From contig CM049313.1 in assembly GCA_026874595.1 (NCBI GenBank), positions 24,796,008 through 24,860,007 of the forward strand: a DNA stretch of 64,000 nt, written 5' to 3'. This DNA is from Sipunculus nudus. Its lineage: Eukaryota > Annelida > Sipuncula > Golfingiida > Sipunculidae. Shown here one piece after another: positions 50,828 to 62,800 of the stretch; position 1 is the stretch's first letter; every line of letters starts with the position of its first letter. The translations under genes were made by a program, and so were the position numbers. The notes under the pieces are model-generated. The model saw only the letters and a program-made list of their open reading frames with translations. It made no database searches and was not told the origin of the DNA.

Positions 50828-53800
50828 CTGTGGAAAAAAATGGGCAACACGTATGACAAAACGAATTGGGTGGCTCTGAAGGCATGGATAGCTATGAACG
50901 CGTGCTTTATTAAAAATCGGCACAGGTCAGTCATATTTAAACTAAATCATAAAACGTGTATTCTGTGTGGTTTAACGTACCCAGTACTGGATTCCAAGGG
51001 TAATTTTTCATTATTCTGGATCTGAGGTAATCTCACCACAATCGTTAACATATATCAAAGTATAGTCTGCCGTTATCTTTACTGTGTACCTGGGTATATG
51101 CTTTACCCTTATTTTTGCTGAGAGTATGAAATAATATTCTATAAGCGTTATCTTGTGTCAATGGTTGTGTAACATTACGTACATATCCAGGGCGGGCTGA
51201 CGGTAAGCAGACTGCTGTAATGCTGAAGGTGACGTACCGTTAGTTCAGAGTTTTTCTTCTTTGACTTGTTGAATGCCTCCCTGGCCAACCTCTCGTACAC
51301 CAGACCTCTGTTCCTGGACATGGTGACGGCTTTCCACCACTTCATCCTGACGGCCGGGTTCATCATCCGTCTAGTCTTACCGTCACCGTTCATCATCACT
51401 ATAACAATAATAAGCAGTTCATCACCCGCCTGGTCTTACCGTCACCGTTGATCATCACTATAACATTATAAACTGTTCATCATCCGTCCATTCTTACCGT
51501 AACCATTCATTACCGCTATAACATTAATAAACAGTTCATCATCCGTCTGGTCTTACCGTCACAGTTCATCACCACTATAACATTAATAAACAGTTCATGA
51601 TCCGCCTGGTCTTACCGTCATCGTTTATCACCACCCATACATTAATAAACCGTTCATCATCCGTCTGTCTTTGGGCCAGTGGTGTGGGGGGTCTAAAGCC
51701 TGGTTGAGTCTAAAAAAAAAAACGCTTGGTGGCTACAGTCGTCGGGGGTGGATCTAGGATTTAAGAAAAGGAGGGGTCCTACCCAGAAGACTAATGGCAA
51801 AACCTTAAAAAAGAGGTCCCGAGGTACGGAAAAGGGGGTGGGCGGGTTCATGTCACAAATCTGGTCTGAAATCCTTAAAATGGTTGCGGCGGTTGAAAGA
51901 GGGGATCCGGAGCCCCTGGCAGCGCCCCCCCCCCCCCCCCCCCGGATGCGCTTCTAGTCAAGTGGACAATGGGCTAACCTCTTTGATTACGCTCCTTGGA
52001 CTTGTAGTATGTCTCCCACATGACGCTTACAAAGGCCTTGAGGACGGGATGGTTGTGGTATACCTCAACTGTCAGCATCCCAAGGTACGCCCGGAAACCT
52101 GAATTTATAGACAGATTATTCTTCTAATCGCTGTGCTAGTCAGAAACCTACCACTTCAGACATAGGGGATATATCGTTTACAGTTTAGTATGTTCCCACT
52201 GTTGTTAACGTATAAACTATTAATTGTGTTTAGCTAAACCAGCAAAACGTAGGGAAGACTACTACCAATTCAGTTAAAGTAGAAATAAAATTATATAATT
52301 TATAATAAATGTCTAATTTCACTTGCGGGACAATTACAGTATAGAAATTCACGGGGTGATTGTGTGCGATGAGCAAGACACTAGATATTTTATTTTTCCT
52401 AGCAATTCACATACTGGACCAGGTATGTTATAAAAAATGCAAAATTTTTGTTAAAAGAGCTCACCTGAGTCAAATCGCTCGAAACCACGCATCATGAGAT
52501 TACAATCTAGACGTCCAAGAAGTAAAACCCCAAACACCACAGACATGAGAATCCGCTTCAGACAGGAAAAGAGGCCCAGAATAATATTAAACAACATCAG
52601 CAGGTAGGAGACCACGTGGAAAACCCTCCTGTAAAATGTGAAAGGAACTGAGATCAAGAATAATATTAAACAACATCAGCAGGTGGCAGACCACGTGGAA
52701 AATCCTCCTGTAAAATGTGAAAGGAACTGAGATCAAGAATAATATTAAACAACATCAGCAGGTGGCAGACCACGTGGAAAATCCTCCTGTAAAATGTGAA
52801 AGGAACTGAGATCAAGAATAATATTAAACAACATCAGCAGGTGGCAGACCACGTGGAAAATCCTCCTGTAAAATGTGAAAAGAACTGAGATCAAAAATAA
52901 TATTAAACAACATCAGCAGGTGGCAGACCACGTGGAAAATCCTCCTGTAAAATGTAAAAGGAACTGAGATCAAGAATAATATTAAACAACATCAGCAGAT
53001 GGCAGAACACGTGGAAAATCCTCCTGTAAAATGTGAATGGAACTGCGATCGAGAAAAATAATATTAAACAACATCAGCAGGTGGCACACCATGTGGAAAA
53101 TCCTCCTGTAAAATGTGAAAGGAACTGAGGTCAAGAATAATATTAAACAACATCAGCAGGTGGCAGACCACGTGGAAAATCCTCCTGTAAAATGTAAAAG
53201 GAATTGGGATCAAGAATAATATTAAACAACATCAGCAGGTGGCAGACCACGTGGAAAATCCTCCTGTAAAATGTAAAAGGAACTGAGATCAAGAATAATA
53301 TTAAACAACATCAGCAGATGGCAGACCACGTGGAAAATCCTCCTGTAAAATGTAAAAGGAACTGAGATCAAGAATAATATTAAACAACATCAGCAGGTGG
53401 CAGACCACGTGGAAAATCCTCCTGTAAAATGTAAAAGGAACTGGGATCAAGAATAATATTAAACAACATCAGCAGATGGCAGACCACGTGGAAAATCCTC
53501 CTGTAAAATGTGAATGGAACTGCGATCGAGAAAAATAATATTAAACAACATCAGCAGGTGGCAGACCACGTGGAAAATCCTCCTGTAAAATGTGAAAGGA
53601 ACTGAGGTCAAGAATAATATTAAACAACACCAGCAGGTGGGAGACCACTTGGAAAACCCTCCTGTAAAATGTAAAAGGAACTGGGATCAAGAATAATATT
53701 AAACAACATCAGCAGATGGAAGACTATTTGCATTCCATGTTCAGATATTCTATAACAGGGCATGTGTGAAAAGCTTCACTTAATTATCCCTAAATGTTAA

Positions 53801-56800
53801 CCCACGTTTTGAATGTTTAAATTAAATGAAAAATATAAATAACACAGTGCTGCAAATTGAGCACAAAAAAAACAATTTTTCGTATACTGAAAATATATAA
53901 TGGTCTGGTATAAAAGATGGATACAAAAAGCAGCTCACAGGTGCATTGAAAAGATTGTTGAGAGTCCATAAGTGACATACACGACTGGAAGGAATAATCG
54001 TCTGTCGTGACCTACCTGTTGTTTAAGGCCATGTATTTTCCTCTCCCCTGACAGAAGAACACCCTGGCTATAATCAGCTGAGCAAAATATATACCGAGAC
54101 TGACTACCAAGGTTGGCCTAGGAAACAGAATATGTTATCTGATAAAATGTAACTGTCAAATTATTTTAAAACTAAATTTGGATATTGTTTGCCAATTTAT
54201 ATTCTTCAAATTTCTTGCATTGTACTTGTATTGCAAATAAAATTACTGAATTCGGCATAAATACATTTTAGTACGAGTGATACAATTATACAAATATAAG
54301 TTTTTTACATATGTTCTGTCAGCTCGTACATTACTGGCAGCTCTCAATTTCTACGATATACTGGTATATGTCTTAAGTTACAATAGCTTTAACATTTTAT
54401 TCAGTGAATGATTAAATTCTGTTTGAATAAGATTTAGTTGTATAACCATTTGAAATGCCCATCAACTGCCTATTTTACTTTTTTAAATATACCTTTTAAA
54501 TTGATTAGAATCAACTAAACTCTATACATGGTTTAAGTTTAAATAGTATTCAACTTTTGTTAATAAAATGATTGGCAAATTAATCGAATCTAAGCATCAA
54601 ATATAATTCACAGCCAAAATAAGGAAGTATGTGTGTCATTTGTCAGAGGCTTGCATATTGTGAGAGAGCTTCATCTAGTATCATTCATTATGATGAGACA
54701 GCGAATTGCTATATTTATGTCTGTTACATGAAATTGCCATATTTAAATCTGTTAAATGGAGTAAACCCATGCACTGAAAACTTACCATAATCTCTTAATC
54801 TGCGTGATAGCAAAAGTCGAATATCCGTCTCTCAGCGGAAGAATAATGAGAATCGTCAACACAAAAATAATTAATACAGCCACGGCCAGAAAAATGATAT
54901 AGCCTGGAGGGAGAAAAGAAAAAATTATTTTAATATTTTATTTAACAATGTAATGGATGTATGCCATTTACTGTGATAAGCGGTAGGTGCTGAAGGTATA
55001 CCCATAGGACATCCTAGACTGTTTTCTTAAATAAAAATACATTGAAGGTTCTATGAAGAACCCTACACATTGGTTCCACTAAGAACATTTTAAGGTTCCC
55101 CACTCAGTCCACTGTGAAGAACCGTAGAGGGTTCTTTTCTGATCCTCCAAAAAGAACCCCGCTTGAAGGTTCTAGCTCGAACCTTAAAAGGTTCCCCATT
55201 CAGTCCACTGTGAAGAACCCTTTTGGGTCCTAGTTGGAACCCTTTTTTCTAAGAGTGTAGGTGCCGCAGGGTTATGTTTTTTATTTCAGACACGGATGCC
55301 CAATTCGACTATCATTCTGTATATATAAAATATATAAAATGTGGGCTCTCTTGAACAGAACGTAACAACAGTTTAATTGCTGAGTTTCTGCTACCCAACA
55401 CTCAGACTCATCTATAGCAGTTAGTTAAGGAATTGTTTTTAAATCATTTTCGATTAATGAAAGACAACATTAATTGATTATTACATTAAACTTTTGTAGT
55501 ACATGAAAATAAAGAATATTCATGCTCTCACGCGGCAAGTTCTCGTAACGTTGCCATGATTAATAAACACATTCTTCTACAGTAAACTGTGGCTTGCCGC
55601 AGTTGACCGTATATAGGCCCCGTTCGCAGGCACTCGACATATAAACAAACCTTGTGGGCGATAATAAAAGCATTACAGAGCCCCTCCCGTCCTTGCTCTC
55701 CAAACAGTTCTCAACTCTAATAAAACTTGTTCTTTTCCTTACTTTGAGTTGCTTTTTAGTTGGTTTATGCAGTTACCTCATTAACGGAACACATTTTTAT
55801 GACACGGCTTCTTGGTCTCCGTTCCCTCGAATTACTGAAGAGCTAAAATTTCATCCGAGGGAACGGAGGCCAAGAAGCCGAGTTATAAGTATGTATTTAT
55901 TTAACTTTACGTAGGGGTAAACAATTGTTATTAGTGCTAAGATCTGTTTTTAATGATAGGTCCATGGCCTGTTGGTCGTACTGTCTTTTGAATGAGGATG
56001 AAGGTATTCATATGATAAGAATGATATATTATTTTTAAGCCTTCTGGATTTCAGTTTTTATATGCACGGGATAGGAATAATCAAGAAGTCATAACGTGTC
56101 GTTCAGATATTAGAGCGAATTTCTGAGGTCCTATAATGAGATTTTACCAATAATGCCATGAGGCAACGGCGGGGTTCGTACAGGGATAAGAACGGTTTGT
56201 ATAGCAAGAACAGGAGGGGCTCTGTACTCCTTCTATTATCGCACACAGGGTCTGTTTATGTTTCGGGATCCTGTTTTCTACGTTCACCAACCACTGTGTC
56301 ACGGCAGCGTCACGGTAACCATGTCCGGCCTTGTTTTTCTTACGGTATCGTATGACAATTGGCCACAAGCCGGGGTGACAAGAAGATTTGCCGTGGCTAA
56401 GCAACAAGAGTTTGACACCCTAAAACCTTTTTTTTCATCAAGCCATGAGCTGTACTTTTAGGGGCACCGTTCTCTTCCGTTTGTTTTGAATATTAACTCG
56501 TCATTCTCGTCCTCTACGTTGTCACACGGTAAAGGCCACGTCCTATTAAGTCCTCCCACGACCTTCAAGAACTTTGTGAACAGTAGACAGAACGTGGTCA
56601 ATGAGACCTTCGCAAGGGAGATGGGGAGCTGTCGGTTTTGAGGATTTAAGATTTTCTGCCATGCATTTTCTGTTCAATAGAACAACGGTTATCTTAATCG
56701 ACCGGGAGGGGAACCAACCTAAGGGGAGAACGAAACAAAGGGCTCCGTCTAGCAATTAGAAACTAGACTTGGCCCTCGTTGGTCATACACAGAGGAGCCC

Positions 56801-59800
56801 CAATCTAGCAATTCCACAATTTGCCGGCATTTTAGCAACTTTGCATTTCTCTGAAGCCTCCGGTAGATTGACCTGCGGCACAGGTCACGTTCAGAACGAA
56901 CTTCATGGTCGTGGTAAACCGTAAAGAGAACGTGGTAAGCGTCGGGTGCTAATCAGTGTACTATCTTCGCTGTGATATAATCAGAATAAAATTGTTTTGG
57001 AATTCTTTGCATACGAATACTGCATACCTAACCCTTTGAGATAATTTTCTAAACCAGAATAAACTAATTTCTTCAATCATCAACGAACACGACCAGTCAC
57101 TGATAAATTCCGTTGATTACCATAACACTTCTACTCACCATAAAGGATATATGCAATCTGATAACCGGAATACCGGAAAGTGGAAGCCTGAAAAAAATAA
57201 ACACGTGGTAACGGCCGTTAACATTTATAATGTATAATTGTAATGAACGAGGAAATTAAGAATAAGACACAATAGCAATATTTCGCATAATGGACTTGCC
57301 CTATTACTACAGTGCCTCATACTTACGCTTTATCAAAAGTGAACAGTCTAACATGTCACGTCGCCTTGTGTATATATCTAACAGTAAAAATCGGTTACTC
57401 TTTCACAAACACAGCCACGGTGGAATGCAAGTGTTCCTGTCTTGCTGACAGTAACCTACCACAGATGGTGGATATATATCACGCTGTGCGAGTCAGTACC
57501 CTACCACTTCACCCATGGGGATTTATCATGCTGTGCGAGACAGTAACCTACCACTTCAGACACGGGGAATATATCCCGCTGTGCGAGTCAGTAACCTACC
57601 ACTTCAGACACGGGGGATATATCACGCTGTGCGAGTCAGTAACCTACCACTTCAGACATGGGGGATATATCACGCTGTGCGAGTCAGTAACCTACCACTT
57701 CAGACACGGGGGATATATCATGCTGTGTGAGTCAGTAACCTACCACTTCAGACATAGGGGATATATCACGCTGTGCAAGTCAGTAACCTACCACTTCAGA
57801 CATGGGGGACATATCACGCTGTGCGAGTCAGTAACCTACCACTTCAGACATGGGGGATATATCACGCTGTGTGAGCCAGTAACCTACCACTTCAGACACG
57901 GGGGATATATCACGCTGTGTGAGTCAGTAACCTACCACTTCAGACATGGGGGATATATCACGCTGTGCGAGTCAGTAACCTACTACTTCAGACATGGGGG
58001 ATATATCACGCTGTGTGAGTCAGTAACCTACCACTTCAGACATGGGGGACATATCACGCTGTGCAAGTCAGTAACCTACCACTTCAGACATGGGGATATA
58101 TCACGCTGTGTGAGCCAGTAACCTACCAATTCAGACACGGGGGATATATCACGCTGTGCGAGTCAGTAACCTACCACTTCAGACATGGGGGATATATCAC
58201 GCTGTGCGAGTCAGTAACCTACCACTTCAGACATGGGGGACATATCACGCTGTGCGAGTCAGTAACCTACCACTTCAGACATGGGGGATATATCACGCTG
58301 TGTGAGCCAGTAACCTACCTAACCTACCTCTTCAGACATGGGGGATATATCACGCTGTTCGAGTCAGTAACCTACCTCTTCAGACATGGGGGATATATCA
58401 CGCTGTGCGAGTCAGTAACCTACCACTTCAGACATGGGGGACATATCACTTCAGACATGGGGGACATATCACGCTGTGCGAGTCAGTAACCTACCACTTC
58501 AGACATGAGGGATATATCACGCTGTGTGAGTCAGTAACCTACCACTTCAGACATGGGGGATATATCACGCTGTGTGAGTCAGTAACCTACCACTTCAGAC
58601 ATGGGGGATATATCACGCTGTGCGAGTCAGTAACCTACCACTTCAGACATGGGGGACATATCACTTCAGACATGGGGGACATATCACGCTGTGCGAGTCA
58701 GTAACCTACCACTTCAGACATGGGGGATATATCACGCTGTGTGAGTCAGTAACCTACCACTTCAGACATGGGGGATATATCACGCTGTGTGAGTCAGTAA
58801 CCTACCACTTCAGACATGGGGGATATATCACGCTGTGTGAGTCAGTAACCTACCACTTCAGACATGGGGGATATATCACGCTGTGCGAGTCAGTAACCCC
58901 CCCTTTCAGACATGGGGGACATATCATGCTGTGCGAGTCAGTAACCTACCACCTCAGACATGGGGGACATATCACGCTGTGCGAGTCAGTAACCTGCCAC
59001 TTCAGACATGGGGGATATATCACGCTGTGCGAGTCAGTAACCTACCACTTCAGACATGGGGGATATATCACGCTGTGCGAGTCAGTAACCTACCACAGAT
59101 GGTGGATATATATCACGCTGTGCGAGTCAGTACCCTACCACTTCACCCATGGGGATTTATCATGCTGTGCGAGACAGTAACCTACCACTTCAGACACGGG
59201 GAATATATCCCGCTGTGCGAGTCAGTAACCTACCACTTCAGACACGGGGGATATATCACGCTGTGCGAGTCAGTAACCTACCACTTCAGACATGGGGGAT
59301 ATATCACGCTGTGCGAGTCAGTAACCTACCACTTCAGACACGGGGGATATATCACGCTGTGTGAGTCAGTAACCTACCACTTCAGACATAGGGGATATAT
59401 CACGCTGTGCAAGTCAGTAACCTACCACTTCAGACATGGGGGACATATCACGCTGTGCGAGTCAGTAACCTACCACTTCAGACATGGGGGATATATCACG
59501 CTGTGTGAGCCAGTAACCCACCACTTCAGACACGGGGGATATATCACGCTGTGTGAGTCAGTAACCTACCACTTCAGACATGGGGGATATATCACGCTGT
59601 GCGAGTCAGTAACCTACTACTTCAGACATGGGGGATATATCACGCTGTGTGAGTCAGTAACCTACCACTTCAGACATGGGGGACATATCACGCTGTGCAA
59701 GTCAGTAACCTACCACTTCAGACATGGGGATATATCACGCTGTGTGAGCCAGTAACCTACCAATTCAGACACGGGGGATATATCACGCTGTGCGAGTCAG

Positions 59801-62800
59801 TAACCTACCACTTCAGACATGGGGGATATATCACGCTGTACGAGTCAGTAACCTACCACTTCAGACATGGGGGACATATCACGCTGTGCGAGTCAGTAAC
59901 CTACCACTTCAGACATGGGGGATATATCACGCTGTGTGAGCCAGTAACCTACCTAACCTACCTCTTCAGACATGGGGGATATATCACGCTGTTCGAGTCA
60001 GTAACCTACCTCTTCAGACATGGGGGATATATCACGCTGTGCGAGTCAGTAACCTACCACTTCAGACATGGGGGACATATCACTTCAGACATTGGGGACA
60101 TATCACGCTGTGCGAGTCAGTAACCTACCACTTCAGACATGAGGGATATATCACGCTGTGTGAGTCATTAACCTACCACTTCAGACATGGGGGATATATC
60201 ACGCTGTGTGAGTCAGTAACCTACCACTTCAGACATGGGGGATATATCACGCTGTGCGAGTCAGTAACCTACCACTTCAGACATGGGGGACATATCACTT
60301 CAGACATGGGGGACATATCACGCTGTGCGAGTCAGTAACCTACCACTTCAGACATGGGGGATATATCACGCTGTGTGAGTCAGTAACCTACCACTTCAGA
60401 CATGGGGGATATATCACGCTGTGTGAGTCAGTAACCTACCACTTCAGACATGGGGGATATATCACGCTGTGTGAGTCAGTAACCTACCACTTCAGACATG
60501 GGGGATATATCACGCTGTGCGAGTCAGTAACCCCCCCTTTCAGACATGGGGGACATATCATGCTGTGCGAGTCAGTAACCTACCACCTCAGACATGGGGG
60601 ACATATCACGCTGTGCGAGTCAGTAACCTGCCACTTCAGACATGGGGGATATATCACGCTGTGCGAGTCAGTAACCTGCCACTTCAGACATGGGGATATA
60701 TCACGCTCTGTGAGTCAGTAACCTACCACTTCAGACATGGGGGATATACCACGCTGTGTGATTCAGTAACCTACCACTTCAGACATGGGGGACATATCAC
60801 GCTGTGCGAGTCAGTAACCTACCACTTCAGACATGGGGGACATATCACGCTGTGCGAGTCAGTAACCTACCACTTCAGACATGGGGGATATATCACGCTG
60901 TGCGAGTCAGTAACCTACCACTTCAGACATGGGGGATATATCACGCTGTGTGAGTCAGTAACCTACCACTTCAGACATGGGGGATATATCACGCTGTGTG
61001 AGTCAGTAATCTACCACTTCAGACATGGGGGACATATCACGCTGTGCGAGTCAGTAACCTACCACTTCAGACATGGGGGACATATCACGCTGTGCGAGTC
61101 AGTAACCTACCACCTCAGACATGGGGGACATATCACGCTGTGCGAGTCAGTAACCTACCACTTCAGACATGGGGGATATATCACGCTGTGCGAGTCAGTA
61201 ACCTACCACTTCAGACATGGGGGACATATCACGCTGTGCGAGTCAGTAACCTACCACTTCAGACATGGGGGACATATCACGCTGTGCGAGTCAGTAACCT
61301 ACCACTTCAGACATGGGGGACATATCACGCTGTGCGAGTCAGTAACCTACCACTTCAGACATGGGGGACATATCACGCTGTGCGAGTCAGTAACCTACCA
61401 CTTCAGACATGGGGGATATATCACGCTGTGTGAGTCAGTAACCTACCACTTCAGACATGGGGGATATATCACGCTGTGCGAGTGATAACCTACCACTTCA
61501 GACATGGGGGACATATCACGCTGTGCGAGTCAGTAACCTACCACTTCAGACATGGGGGATATATCACGCTGTGTGAGTCAGTAACCTACCACTTCAGACA
61601 TGGGGGATATATCACGCTGTGTGATTCAGTAACCTACCACTTCAGACATGGGGGACATATCACGCTGTGCGAGTCAGTAACCTACCACTTCAGACATGGG
61701 GGATATATCACGCTGTGTGAGTCAGTAATCTATCACTTCAGACATGGGGGATATATCACGCTGTGTGAGTCAGTAACCTACTACTTCAGACATGGGGGAT
61801 ATATCACGCTGTGTGAGTCAGTAACCTACCACTTCAGACATGGGGGATATATCACGCTGTGTGAGTCAGTAACCTACCACTTCAGACATGGGGGATATAT
61901 CACGCTGTGCGAGTCAGTAACCTACCACTTCAGACATGGGGGACATATCACGCTGTGCGAGTCAGTAACCTACCACTTCAGACACGGGGGACATATCACG
62001 CTGTGCGAGTCAGTAACCTACCACTTCAGACATGGGGGACATATCACGCTGTGTGAGTCAGTAACCTACCACTTCAGACACGGGGGACATATCACGCTGT
62101 GCGAGTCAGTAACCTACCACTTCAGACATGGGGGATATATCACGCTGTGTGAGTCAGTAACCTACTACTTCAGACATGGGGGATATATCACGCTGTGTAA
62201 TTCAGTAACCTACCACTTCAGACATGGGGGATATATCACGCTGCATGTGCCATCCTCTGTTTCCCTTCAACAACCACAGCATGTGCTTCCTACGGAGGAA
62301 TTACAAAAATTACATTTAACGAAACCATCTCTTGAAATTCATAAGTATGCAATTCTCTTTTATTAAAGAGAACATTTTGATCCATAGTCCTCAATCAGGA
62401 TGCATCACTGAGGAAAACCGACATACCGACATACACTAAACAGATTGCAGACCGTCCATTGAACCTCGCGTATGTTAATCACAAAATAATCAACAAAATA
62501 ATAAAATATGAATCAAGTATGAGATGCCAAAAAAGCACGTACAAAAAGGAAACAACTATACTTTTCCCAAAGGTATCATAATACAATTTCAAATTCTGTT
62601 TTTCTCAATTAGGTAATATATGTACAGATTGTAAATAATAACAAATATATGTCCATATATTTATGTTTCCCATCGCACATTACCAACCAGAACGACTGGA
62701 GGGTATATACATTCCCTGACTTTTGACCTTAATTCGCCTTAAATCAAATATGCAGCTTTATGGAAGATAATGAGCAATATATATGTACATATACTCTTAT

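Noticed and set aside
57312-62366. Plus-strand ORFs of 142-322 residues made of HFRHGGYITLCES units
   Set aside because: Antisense readings of the 48-bp array; the period is 16 codons. The sense strand explains the repeat as an exon end plus donor.
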